Below are positions 1-7,404 of a DNA stretch of 9,276 bases, piece by piece. The DNA is taken from NCBI GenBank assembly GCA_030694835.1, contig JAUYUF010000094.1, forward strand, positions 1-9,276, read 5' to 3'. The translations under genes and the position numbers were made by a program. The stretch comes from Flavobacteriaceae bacterium. GTDB taxonomy: Bacteria > Bacteroidota > Bacteroidia > Flavobacteriales > Flavobacteriaceae. Under the pieces are notes generated by a model. The model did not search any database, was not told the origin of the DNA, and worked only from the letters and a program-made list of their open reading frames with translations. Positions within the stretch are counted from its first letter, which is position 1. Each line of letters begins with the position of its first letter.

Positions 1-1617
1 AAAATCAGTTATGGAGCACTAACCAAAGGTGAGAAAATTGTTAAAACCATCAACAAACCACCTGTATTTAAAAAGGCAAATGAATTTAAAAAAGTTGGAA
101 AGCCTATTCCTTCAATAAATGCTTTACAAAAAGTTACAGGACAGGCAAAATATGCTGGAGACATCCGTCTTCCGGGAATGTTGTATGCATCAATCAGTCG
201 ACCACCAGCTCATGGTTGTAAATTAATTTCTGTAGACTCCTCAAAAGCATCTACAATTTCAGGAGTAAAGGTTGTAATTGTTGATGATTTGGTCGCTGCT
301 TTACATTCAAATCCAGCAATAGCAGAAAAAGCTCAGAAAGCAATAAAAACAAATTGGTCAACTCCAGATGTTATTGCAAATGACGAAACTATTTTTAAAT
401 ATTTAGTGCAAAATGCGTTACAAACGAGTACAGTTGAGGAAAAAGGGAATCTTACTTTAGGGTTTACTGAAGCTGATTATACTGCCGAATTAGAGTATTA
501 TGATGGATACAAATCTCATGCTCCAATGGAAACACATACCGCTACAGTTTTTTTTGAAGGAGATCAACTAATTGTTTGGGCTTCAACTCAAACACCTTTT
601 GGAACAAGACAGGAATTGTCAAAAAAATTAGATCTGCCATTAGAGAAAGTTATAGTTAAACAAATTCTTTTAGGTGGTGGATTTGGCGGAAAAGTTAGTA
701 ATATTCAGGCTATTGAGGCTGCTTTATTAGCTAAGGAAGTTGGTGTTCCTGTTCAGGTAGCATGGACCAGAAAGGAAGAATTTATGTATAATATGTTCCG
801 TCCTGCTGCAGTAATGCAGATTAAAGCTGGTGTGAATAGAGAAGGTGTTATTACAGCATGGAAATACCAAATATATTGTGCAGGAAGTAGGGGAGTTAAT
901 GATTTTTATGGTATTCAAAATATACATACTACGCTTTATGATAAAAGAAATATACATCCATTTGGAACAGGTCCATGGAGAGCACCGGGAAATAATACAA
1001 CAACCTTTTCACGCGAGTCTCACATAGATATTTTAGCTACTAAAATTGGAATAGATCCTTTAGAATTTAGACTTAAGAATATATCCGAACCAAAATTGGA
1101 AAGAACACTTCGTTTGGCCGCTAAAACTTTTGGATACACTTCTGCTAAAACAGGCCATAACAGAGGATGCGGAATTGCTTTAGGATATGACGCAGGTACC
1201 TATGTTGCCATAATTGCTGAGGTAGAGGTAAATCCAGTTACAGGTATTGTTACACCTTTAAGAATAGTTTGCGCACAAGATATGGGACAAGTTGTAAATC
1301 CACATGGAGCAACAGTTCAGACAGTTGGAGGCATTACAATGGGATTAGGTTATGCTCTTTATGAAAATATACAATTTAATGGAGGGGAAGTAAAAACAAA
1401 TAATTTCCACAATTATGAAATTACACGTTTTGCGGTTACACCACCAATTGAAGCAGTGTTTATTGATGATATGGATTCACCTCCTCAAGGTGGCGGTGAA
1501 CCAGCCATTATTTGTGTTGGAGGAGCTATAGCAAATGCAATTTTCCACGCATCAGGAGCAAGAGTGAACCAAATGCCTATTACTCCTGAAAGAATTTTAA
1601 GCGCATTAAAAAAATAA
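1..1617 (+). CDS. Molybdopterin-binding hydroxylase large subunit, CoxL/IorB type (5' partial)
   Basis: This is the C-terminal part of a xanthine dehydrogenase/aldehyde oxidase family subunit that binds the molybdenum cofactor and hydroxylates a carbon substrate. The frame is open from base 1, so the ATG at 178 is internal and the true start lies off the left edge; 538 residues are visible. Visible motifs are KVTG...YAGDIRLPGMLYA (residues 44-62), the cofactor loop GGGFGGK (225-231), RAPG (327-330) followed by a TFSRESHIDILA stretch, and GGGEP (497-501), whose Glu500 is the expected catalytic glutamate. The stretch before KVTG, with an SYGAL...KVGKP pattern, resembles isoquinoline 1-oxidoreductase beta or nicotinate dehydrogenase B proteins more than xanthine dehydrogenase. 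Proteins of that type usually exceed 700 residues, so roughly the first quarter is missing. The substrate cannot be told from sequence. An iron-sulfur partner gene would be expected upstream. The gene converges on the binding-protein gene with a 6-base gap. Confidence 0.9.
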   Translation, partial: KISYGALTKGEKIVKTINKPPVFKKANEFKKVGKPIPSINALQKVTGQAKYAGDIRLPGMLYASISRPPAHGCKLISVDSSKASTISGVKVVIVDDLVAALHSNPAIAEKAQKAIKTNWSTPDVIANDETIFKYLVQNALQTSTVEEKGNLTLGFTEADYTAELEYYDGYKSHAPMETHTATVFFEGDQLIVWASTQTPFGTRQELSKKLDLPLEKVIVKQILLGGGFGGKVSNIQAIEAALLAKEVGVPVQVAWTRKEEFMYNMFRPAAVMQIKAGVNREGVITAWKYQIYCAGSRGVNDFYGIQNIHTTLYDKRNIHPFGTGPWRAPGNNTTTFSRESHIDILATKIGIDPLEFRLKNISEPKLERTLRLAAKTFGYTSAKTGHNRGCGIALGYDAGTYVAIIAEVEVNPVTGIVTPLRIVCAQDMGQVVNPHGATVQTVGGITMGLGYALYENIQFNGGEVKTNNFHNYEITRFAVTPPIEAVFIDDMDSPPQGGGEPAIICVGGAIANAIFHASGARVNQMPITPERILSALKK

Positions 1618-1623
1618 AATAAT

Positions 1624-2754
1624 TTATTCCATCAATCGATAAAATGTAAATTCGTAATGGCGCATCAACTCTGGGTGCGCTATTTTTATGAGGTCTTTTA
1701 ACACTAAATCAGGTCGGGTAGGAGCAGTTTCAAAATATATATATCCACCAGTTTTTCCACGTAAATGAGCATGAGAATAAACTTGTTTCTTTTGCAACGC
1801 ACCAAAATATTTATATAAACTGTTACTTTTTGACAATTCATCAACTGTTGGGTAAATACCTGGACTAATCCAAATATCAGCATTTTTAGCTTTATTTAAT
1901 ACGGTTTCAATACTTAAAGATAGACTTCCGGTTCCTTCAGTTTCACTCCACAAATAATCAATATTAGCATCTTTTAATATCTGCGCTTCCAAACTTTTAC
2001 CTGCAGGTAAATTCCATACGTCATTAAATACAATACCTGATAATACAGTTGGTCGATTGGCAGCTTTATTAGCAATTTTAACAGCATCTAAATAATTATT
2101 TTCGATTTTTTTAAACAAGCTATCAGCCTTTTTTTGTTGATTAAATAAAGCCCCGAATAACTTAATCCACTCAGTTCTACCCAAAGGAGATTCTTCTAAC
2201 CAATCTGAATTTACTAATATGTTAAAACCTTTTTTATCAAGCTCTTGCATAGTCTTATTTGAACCAGTAATTTCAAAAGACATTATTAAATCTGGCTTTA
2301 TTGTAAGAAGAATTTCAGTATTTAATTGTTGAACATTTCCTAATTCTTTTACCAATCCACTATCAATTCTCTGTCTTGTTTTTTCAGAAGAAACAAAATA
2401 GGTTTGTGGAAATCCAATTAATGCATTTTCTACTCCTAAAAATTCCAACATTGCAATATGTGTTGTGCTAGTAACAATAATTTTTTGAATTGGAGTTCTA
2501 ATTACCTTTTCTTCTTTTAAAATCTTGGGGATTTCTATTTCAGCATCAACTAAAAAATAAATAATTTCTTGTTGATTGATTGGATTTTTAATAATTACTT
2601 TTTGATAATCATCAAATTCAATTATTTGAAAATTTTTAGCATATTTTAAGGATGATGGGATTGTTTCATCAATGGTTTCTTTTTCTTTGTTTGGATTAGT
2701 ATGACAACTAAAAACAAAAATTGAAATCAATAAATATTTCAAAAACTGGTACAT
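1624..2754 (-). CDS. ABC-transporter substrate-binding lipoprotein, BtuF/FepB-like
   Basis: A 376-residue periplasm-facing binding protein of the helical-backbone type (PF01497 family), which would capture a ferric siderophore, heme or cobalamin and pass it to an inner-membrane permease. The N-terminus is a short lipoprotein signal: a hydrophobic run at residues 5-16 ends in VFSC, making Cys17 the likely lipidated residue. A poorly conserved linker (18-85) precedes the binding fold (about 88-365). The LGRTEWIK stretch (191-198) and the C-terminal PTRPDLVLKDL...HPEL region (346-363) are typical of the Bacteroidota members I know; Glu195 is a candidate for permease docking. No permease or ATPase gene lies in the window, so it is either an orphan or works with distant components. 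Its ATG lies only 13 bases past the guaC terminator T-run and there is no clear ribosome binding site. The ligand is unknown. Confidence 0.85.
   Translation of the reverse strand: MYQFLKYLLISIFVFSCHTNPNKEKETIDETIPSSLKYAKNFQIIEFDDYQKVIIKNPINQQEIIYFLVDAEIEIPKILKEEKVIRTPIQKIIVTSTTHIAMLEFLGVENALIGFPQTYFVSSEKTRQRIDSGLVKELGNVQQLNTEILLTIKPDLIMSFEITGSNKTMQELDKKGFNILVNSDWLEESPLGRTEWIKLFGALFNQQKKADSLFKKIENNYLDAVKIANKAANRPTVLSGIVFNDVWNLPAGKSLEAQILKDANIDYLWSETEGTGSLSLSIETVLNKAKNADIWISPGIYPTVDELSKSNSLYKYFGALQKKQVYSHAHLRGKTGGYIYFETAPTRPDLVLKDLIKIAHPELMRHYEFTFYRLME
1658..1687 (+). terminator. Candidate intrinsic terminator for the + strand hydroxylase gene
   Basis: About 40 bases past the hydroxylase stop codon, TGGCGCA (1658-1664) can pair with TGCGCTA (1676-1682) across an 11-base loop, with one G-T wobble. 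Five T residues follow on the + strand (1683-1687). No T-run follows the hairpin on the - strand, so it points in the direction of the + strand gene. It lies inside the last codons of the opposing lipoprotein gene, where it could arise by chance from protein-coding constraint, so the call is tentative. Confidence 0.4.
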
Positions 2755-2767
2755 TAATTATATGTTT

Positions 2768-2795
2768 AAAAAAATAGCCGTTATAAAACGGCTAT
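2768..2795 (-). terminator. Intrinsic terminator of guaC
   Basis: Just past the guaC stop codon, TAGCCGTT (2775-2782) and AACGGCTA (2787-2794) form a perfect 8-bp stem, extended by one A-T pair, around a 4-base ATAA loop. On the - strand it is followed by seven T residues (complement of A at 2768-2774). This is a textbook rho-independent terminator facing the direction of guaC transcription. It should largely separate guaC from the lipoprotein gene downstream. Confidence 0.9.
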
Positions 2796-2799
2796 AAAA

Positions 2800-3840
2800 T
2801 TAGTCTGTATAAATTTCATTGTGCTGTTCTTGTACTCTGATAAAAGTAGTTCTTTTAGTCAGTTCTTTTAAATGAGATGCGCCAACATAGGTACAAGTAG
2901 AGCGAATTCCACCTAAAATATCTTGCACTGTATTTTCAACTTTTCCTTTATAAGGAACTTTTACTGTTTTTCCTTCAGATGCACGGTATTCAGCAATTTC
3001 TCCAACATGTTTTTTCATGGCGGTTTCAGAACTCATGCCATAAAATTGTTTAAATTTCTTACCATTTTCTTCAATTATTTGGCCACCACTTTCTTCATGA
3101 CCAGAAAACATGCCTCCTAACATTACAAAATCTGCACCACCACCAAATGCCTTAGCAACATCTCCAGGAACAACGCAACCACCGTCAGAAATAATTTGTC
3201 CACCTAATCCGTGTGCAGCATCTGCACATTCAATGATAGCAGATAGTTGTGGATATCCAACACCTGTTTTTATTCTTGTTGTACAAACTGAACCGGGCCC
3301 AATTCCTACCTTAATTATATCAGCACCCGATAATAATAATTCTTCCACCATTTCACCAGTAACAACATTTCCTGCAATAATTACTTTATCAGGATATTTA
3401 TTTCGAGTACGTTTTACAAATTCAACAAAATGTTCAGCATAACCATTAGCTACGTCAATACAAATAAATTGGAGTTTAGGAAATTCCTTTACAATTTGCC
3501 CTAATTTCTCCTCATCTTTTTTTCCGATACCAGTACTAACTGCAATATAATTAAGTACAGAATCATCTATAGAATTTATAAATTGATTCCATTCTTCAAA
3601 AGTGTAATGCTTATGTATAGCAGTAATAATTTTAAATTTGGATAATTTTTTAGCCATTTCAAAAGTACCAACCATATCCATATTGGCTGCAATAATTGGC
3701 ACACCTTCCCAGGTTGATTTAGTGTGTAGAAATTGAAACTTTCGAAGTAATGATACTTTAGAACGTGAATTTAAGGTTGATCGTTTTGGACGAATCATAA
3801 CATCTTTAAATCCTAATTTAATATCCGATTCTATTCTCAT
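2800..3840 (-). CDS. guaC: GMP reductase
   Basis: This 346-residue enzyme reduces GMP to IMP and ammonia with NADPH, moving guanine nucleotides back to the branch point of purine synthesis in the cytoplasm. It has the IMPDH/GMPR TIM-barrel fold without the inserted CBS pair found in most IMP dehydrogenases. Its length nearly equals the E. coli enzyme (347). The catalytic loop GIGPGSVCTTR places the nucleophile at Cys186, with Thr188 beside it and Glu289 in YRASEG. These are the same positions as the E. coli catalytic residues, so little or no insertion separates the two. The phosphate-binding region (SDGG at 218-221, then MLGGMFSG) is intact. It reads in the same direction as norF, with an 87-base gap that may hold its own promoter, and ends in a strong terminator. 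A functional tie to NO reduction is not evident. Confidence 0.95.
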   Translation of the reverse strand: MRIESDIKLGFKDVMIRPKRSTLNSRSKVSLLRKFQFLHTKSTWEGVPIIAANMDMVGTFEMAKKLSKFKIITAIHKHYTFEEWNQFINSIDDSVLNYIAVSTGIGKKDEEKLGQIVKEFPKLQFICIDVANGYAEHFVEFVKRTRNKYPDKVIIAGNVVTGEMVEELLLSGADIIKVGIGPGSVCTTRIKTGVGYPQLSAIIECADAAHGLGGQIISDGGCVVPGDVAKAFGGGADFVMLGGMFSGHEESGGQIIEENGKKFKQFYGMSSETAMKKHVGEIAEYRASEGKTVKVPYKGKVENTVQDILGGIRSTCTYVGASHLKELTKRTTFIRVQEQHNEIYTD

Positions 3841-3902
3841 GGTACTTTAATTATTAGTTATTTAAAACTTAAAATACTTTTTTTAAGTAATTCAATTTTT
3901 TA

Positions 3903-3910
3903 CGAAGATA
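3903..3910 (-). promoter_or_regulatory. guaC: Possible -7 element of a guaC promoter
   Basis: In the 87-base norF-guaC gap the - strand reads TATCTTCG, one mismatch from the Bacteroidota -7 consensus TAnnTTTG, 62 bases before the guaC ATG. No convincing -33 TTG sits at the usual spacing: the nearest TTG (3923-3925) is too close at 12 bases. The call rests on a single degenerate box in AT-rich DNA. Confidence 0.3.
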
Positions 3911-3927
3911 AAATTTTGAACGCAATT

Positions 3928-4167
3928 TTAAAGAATATTAATCGTAATAATTCCGAATAAAAAAATGAATAATAAAATGCTTAATTTCCAAAAAGAATGT
4001 GCTTTTCTTAATTCCATAAAATAAAAAACAACACCGTAAAATTTTAATACAGCAAGTACTATTATTATTTCTGATATATAATTCATTATAAAGCTATTAA
4101 AAGCCACTAATGCGCTTATAATTGTCAGAATTATTAATATGATTAATACTTTTAAATTAGATATCAT
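3928..4167 (-). CDS. norF: NorF-like small membrane protein (oxidase subunit IV family)
   Basis: A 79-residue, very hydrophobic protein with three predicted membrane segments (about 5-23, 31-51 and 60-77). The FMELRKAHSFWK stretch (50-61) between the second and third segments resembles the signature of prokaryotic cytochrome c oxidase subunit IV (COX4_pro family), to which NorF belongs. In other denitrifiers NorE and NorF are accessory proteins that raise nitric oxide reductase activity by a mechanism that is not settled; they are not part of the purified NorCB enzyme. The ATG lies 3 bases after the norE stop codon, so the two are probably translated together. The name depends mainly on position next to norE; the sequence alone would only support subunit IV family. 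Confidence 0.8.
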   Translation of the reverse strand: MISNLKVLIILIILTIISALVAFNSFIMNYISEIIIVLAVLKFYGVVFYFMELRKAHSFWKLSILLFIFLFGIITINIL

Positions 4168-4170
4168 TGC

Positions 4171-4743
4171 TTAGAAAATTAAATAAATTACAGGAAATAA
4201 CAATAACCAAATTAGATCACACATGTGCCAAAAAGCAGCACTCGCTTCAAAATCTTCATTATTTATATTTTGAGCTTTCTTTTTTAGATTGTAGTATAAA
4301 ACTCCTAAAATAACCATTCCAACTATTACATGAATCACGTGAAAAAGTGTTAGCAACCAATAAAATGAAAAGAAAGTATTGAAACTTATGGTTAATCCAC
4401 CCTCCAATTTTTCATAATACTCAATACTTTTTAATCCTAAAAACAACAAACCACCCAGCATTGTTAATTGCAGTAACCATTTAGATTTTTGAATGTTTCC
4501 TACTTTAAAATGATGAACAGATTCTGCCATAAAATAGCCACTTGTTATAAGAAATAGGGTATTAATAGTTCCGTAGATTGTGTTTAACATCAATCTAGAT
4601 TGATGAAATAGCGCTGGTTCAGATTTACTATAATATATCATAGCAATAATTGCCATTCCAAAAGTGATTAATTCAAGAAAAATAATAATCCACATTAGTA
4701 TCCCACCTGGCGGATAGTAAAAATTTTTATAATTATTTGACAT
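4171..4743 (-). CDS. norE: NorE-like cytochrome c oxidase subunit III family protein
   Basis: A 190-residue inner-membrane protein of the heme-copper oxidase subunit III family, shorter than true oxidase subunit III as expected for NorE. Five membrane segments are plausible (about 14-38, 55-73, 90-108, 123-152 and 168-190). Family marks are PPGG near the N-terminus, the membrane glutamate in FLE (Glu24), FHVIHVIVG (134-142) and the C-terminal FWHMCDLIWLLLF (171-183). In Paracoccus- and Rhodobacter-type nor clusters NorE acts with NorF as an accessory factor for NO reductase rather than as a catalytic subunit. It starts 10 bases after norD and ends 3 bases before norF, fitting one transcript. 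No oxidase subunit I or II gene is nearby, which argues against it serving an oxygen reductase. Confidence 0.87.
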   Translation of the reverse strand: MSNNYKNFYYPPGGILMWIIIFLELITFGMAIIAMIYYSKSEPALFHQSRLMLNTIYGTINTLFLITSGYFMAESVHHFKVGNIQKSKWLLQLTMLGGLLFLGLKSIEYYEKLEGGLTISFNTFFSFYWLLTLFHVIHVIVGMVILGVLYYNLKKKAQNINNEDFEASAAFWHMCDLIWLLLFPVIYLIF

Positions 4744-4753
4744 TAATGAATTG

Positions 4754-6523
4754 TTATTTTTGATGTTTAATTTTTTCGTACAATTTTACAAGAGAATTCA
4801 ATAATTCTACTGGAGTTGTTAAAATTTGATAATGATTTTGACCAAACATTTGAGGTAAGTAGTATTTTGCCTGTGCTTCAATAGCTAATGCATACGAATT
4901 AATTTGACGTTCATTTAACTCTCTTAATGCTTGTTTAACATCGTTAATTCCATATTTTCCTTCATATTTATCATAATCATTTGGCTTACCATCAGAAATT
5001 AAAATCACCCATTTGTTTTTAGTAGAGCGCTGATCTAACAAAGCTCCAGAGTGTCTTAAAGCAGCTCCAATTCTGGTATAACCACTGGGTTCAACAACAC
5101 CAACTTTATGTTTTGCCTTGTCCCAATTATCATCAAAACCTTTGATGGTTAGATAAGTCGAATTATTTCTGGTATTAGAATAAAAACAATCAATAGAAAA
5201 ATCTATATTAAATTCATTTAAAATCTCTCCAAACAAGATTGAAACTTGTTTTTCTACATCAATAACTTTATTTCCAGCGGCATAAGCATCACTTGATAAA
5301 CTAATATCTAATAGCAATAAAATGGATAAATCTTTTTCTACTTTTCTTTTTGATAAATAAATATTTTCTGAAGGTGTGTGTCCTGAATTTACATCGACAA
5401 ATAAATCTGTAATAGCATCAATATCAAATTCTTCACCATCTGATTGACGTCTTTTTTGTTGGTATTTATTATTAACATTAGTCAACATTTTTCGCAAACC
5501 AATTAAGGTTGTATTGTTTTGTAAAATGGTTTTTTTATAATAGGCAACATCATTTTTTAAAACCGTTTTCGGATATACTTTACAGAAATCTTCCTTATAA
5601 GCACGTTTTGAATAATCCCATTCATCGTATTTTACATGATAGCCTATTGAATCAACTTCAGCACTTTCAGAAATCGTAGTATTCTCAATAAACTCAGCTT
5701 GATAAACTGAGTGTACCGCGTCATTTACCCGAACAGTATAACGCATATTTATTTCATCCAACGCATTTTGATGATCATTTAATTCATCTTCACCATCAAA
5801 ATCTTTAAAGTTTCCGCCAAACTCTTCAGCAGTTTCAACTTTTTCAAATTGATGTTGTAAAACAGCGTCATCTTGTTGTTTTTTATCAATTTCCACTGAA
5901 ATTATTTCTTCAACAGCATTCGATTTAATAATTGTTTTGGGTTTTTCTTCAGTTGCTTTTCTAATTTTATCGGCAATATTATTTAATTTATTTTCAGAAT
6001 CATCTTCAGGAGTATTCTGCATCCATTTTCCATAAATAATACTAAAATCAGCTTGTTGGTTATTTTTAATTTTATTTTGATAATAATTATAAAAAGTTGA
6101 ATGATAATCTTTTGTGATAGGAAATTGTTCAAATAAAATAGTAAGTACAAGATTAGAAGTTTCTAGTGCTTTTAATTGAGAATTTTCCAAATCGTGTTCC
6201 TCATTTTCTGTCCAATTCAAATTTAAATTCTTTTGAACAGCTAAGTAAAGTGTTCTAAATAAATAAAAAGATAGATTTTCTTCCGTTGTTTGAAATTCAT
6301 CAAAATGGGAGGGAAGAAAAAAGTTATTATTTTTATATCCGCCTTCACGTTCAGCTTCATAAATATCAATTGCACAGCCAGTAATAGCTCTAGCAAAAAT
6401 AGTTAGTCTTGGTTTTACTTCTGATAATTTAACGGAATATGTTTTACTTTCCTGCTTTTTCAAACTTCTTCTTTTGAAGAAAAAAGCAAATTTTGTAAAA
6501 AGATATTCATCTGGTTCAAACAT
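4754..6523 (-). CDS. norD: NorD, VWA-domain activation protein of nitric oxide reductase
   Basis: A 589-residue cytoplasmic protein with a C-terminal von Willebrand factor A domain (about 398-589). Its metal-ion-dependent adhesion site is complete: DISLS gives Asp406, Ser408 and Ser410, with Thr483 in GYTRIG and Asp511 in SDGKPND. The N-terminal half (1-165) is a helical region typical of NorD. The middle (about 172-260) is rich in Glu, Asp, Lys and Gln and is probably a flexible linker. Known NorD proteins work with the AAA+ protein NorQ to mature NorB, most likely by allowing insertion of the non-heme iron FeB. The MFEPDEYLFT start looks natural and is preceded directly by an A-run, with no clear Shine-Dalgarno sequence. 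Upstream is the heptamer-repeat gap separating it from norQ; norE follows after 10 bases. Confidence 0.92.
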   Translation of the reverse strand: MFEPDEYLFTKFAFFFKRRSLKKQESKTYSVKLSEVKPRLTIFARAITGCAIDIYEAEREGGYKNNNFFLPSHFDEFQTTEENLSFYLFRTLYLAVQKNLNLNWTENEEHDLENSQLKALETSNLVLTILFEQFPITKDYHSTFYNYYQNKIKNNQQADFSIIYGKWMQNTPEDDSENKLNNIADKIRKATEEKPKTIIKSNAVEEIISVEIDKKQQDDAVLQHQFEKVETAEEFGGNFKDFDGEDELNDHQNALDEINMRYTVRVNDAVHSVYQAEFIENTTISESAEVDSIGYHVKYDEWDYSKRAYKEDFCKVYPKTVLKNDVAYYKKTILQNNTTLIGLRKMLTNVNNKYQQKRRQSDGEEFDIDAITDLFVDVNSGHTPSENIYLSKRKVEKDLSILLLLDISLSSDAYAAGNKVIDVEKQVSILFGEILNEFNIDFSIDCFYSNTRNNSTYLTIKGFDDNWDKAKHKVGVVEPSGYTRIGAALRHSGALLDQRSTKNKWVILISDGKPNDYDKYEGKYGINDVKQALRELNERQINSYALAIEAQAKYYLPQMFGQNHYQILTTPVELLNSLVKLYEKIKHQK

Positions 6524-6530
6524 TTTTTTT

Positions 6531-6592
6531 GGTATCAGGTATTCGGTATCTGGTATTTGGTAATAAATCTTGATACCAGATACTAGATACTA
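6531..6592. repeat. Opposed arrays of 7-base repeats between norQ and norD
   Basis: Almost the whole 73-base gap is made of heptamers. On the + strand five follow head to tail: GGTATCA (6531), GGTATTC (6538), GGTATCT (6545), GGTATTT (6552) and a diverged GGTAATA (6559). After a 6-base spacer (6566-6571) come three in the opposite sense: GATACCA (6572), GATACTA (6579) and GATACTA (6586), whose reverse complements are TGGTATC, TAGTATC and TAGTATC. The opposed arrays give a perfect 11-bp inverted repeat (6546-6556 with 6573-6583) and further imperfect pairing outside it. The element sits immediately before the norD A-run and start codon. Confidence 0.9.
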
Positions 6593-6596
6593 ATTA

Positions 6597-7376
6597 TTAT
6601 ATCATTAAATGACATAAATCTTTCAGTGCCGCTATTACTTCAAGGTCATCTGTTAAAGGCTCAACTACGGCTACATCAACAGAAAGTCTTTTAGGCAAAC
6701 CACTATGAATTAGTTTAGCAGCATCGACTAACAATCGGGTAGAAACCGTTTCTGTTAATCCTAATTCGGTTAAATTTCTAATTTTTGTTCCAATATTTAC
6801 TAGCTTTTTAGCATCTGAATTATCAATACCACTTTCATTAACAATAATTTCTGTTTCTATTTTAGCATCTGGATAATTAAATGATAGCGCAACAAAACGC
6901 TGTCTAGTTGAAGGTTTCAGCTCTTTAAATCCACGCTGATATCCAGGATTAAAAGAGGCTAAAAGCATAAAATCTTCATGAGCTTTTACAGTTTCACCTA
7001 ACTTATCAATATAAAGTTCTCTTCTATGATCAGTAAGTGAATGAATTGCAACAATTACATCGGGTCGTGCCTCTGCAATTTCATCTAAATAAATAAATGC
7101 TCCTTCTTTCACTGCTTTTGTCAAAGGACCATCTAACCAAATAGTTTCTGCTCCTTTAATTATATACCTTCCTATTAAATCGGTAGAAGAAGTTTCTTCA
7201 TGACAACTTATCGTGATTAATTTCTTGTTTAATTGAAATGCCATATACTCTATAAACCTTGATTTTCCAGTGCCCGTTGGGCCTTTTAATAAAATAGGCA
7301 AATTGTTCTTATTGGCATGTTCAAAAACGTCTACTTCTTTTCCAACAATATGATAATAAGGTGCTTGATTATTCAT
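6597..7376 (-). CDS. norQ: NorQ, MoxR-type AAA+ ATPase for NO reductase maturation
   Basis: A 259-residue cytoplasmic ATPase of the CbbQ/NirQ/NorQ branch of the MoxR AAA+ group. Walker A is GPTGTGKS (32-39, Lys38 and Ser39), Walker B is FIYLDE (94-99, Asp98 and Glu99), a sensor-1 asparagine is in SFN (Asn143), and Arg158 or Arg160 in STRQRF is the likely arginine finger. The length matches the family. NorQ is known to form a ring that acts with the VWA protein NorD on NorB so that FeB is loaded. Close relatives in other organisms act on Rubisco (CbbQ), but its place between norB and norD fixes the assignment. It is separated from norB by 105 bases holding a large inverted repeat, so its expression may differ from that of norCB. 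Its leader is A-rich without a Shine-Dalgarno sequence. Confidence 0.94.
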   Translation of the reverse strand: MNNQAPYYHIVGKEVDVFEHANKNNLPILLKGPTGTGKSRFIEYMAFQLNKKLITISCHEETSSTDLIGRYIIKGAETIWLDGPLTKAVKEGAFIYLDEIAEARPDVIVAIHSLTDHRRELYIDKLGETVKAHEDFMLLASFNPGYQRGFKELKPSTRQRFVALSFNYPDAKIETEIIVNESGIDNSDAKKLVNIGTKIRNLTELGLTETVSTRLLVDAAKLIHSGLPKRLSVDVAVVEPLTDDLEVIAALKDLCHLMI

Positions 7377-7404
7377 TGTTTATTTTTATATGATTTTAAT
7401 AGAA

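Noticed and set aside
727..1027. Two short open frames (727-957 on -, 845-1027 on +) inside the hydroxylase gene
   Set aside because: Both overlap the conserved middle of the molybdenum hydroxylase in other frames and have no independent support.
1498..1500. Glycine-rich GGGEP around the catalytic Glu as a possible active-site variant
   Set aside because: The GGGEP form is, to my knowledge, common in IorB/nicotinate dehydrogenase-like members of the family, so it marks the subfamily rather than an anomaly.
2923..3120. 65-codon + strand open frame opposite guaC
   Set aside because: It lies wholly antisense to a well-supported gene and shows no family features; the apparent Phe-rich composition is the complement of Lys/Glu codons.
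3110..3442. 110-codon open frame on the + strand, opposite guaC
   Set aside because: It is antisense to the conserved catalytic half of guaC, its translation is Pro/Ser/Thr/Ile-rich with no recognisable domain, and guaC is certain.
3867..3888. AT-only hairpin ACTTAAAA/TTTTAAGT in the guaC leader
   Set aside because: The 8-bp stem has a single G-C pair and would be very weak; such palindromes are expected in DNA this AT-rich, and it matches no riboswitch I know.
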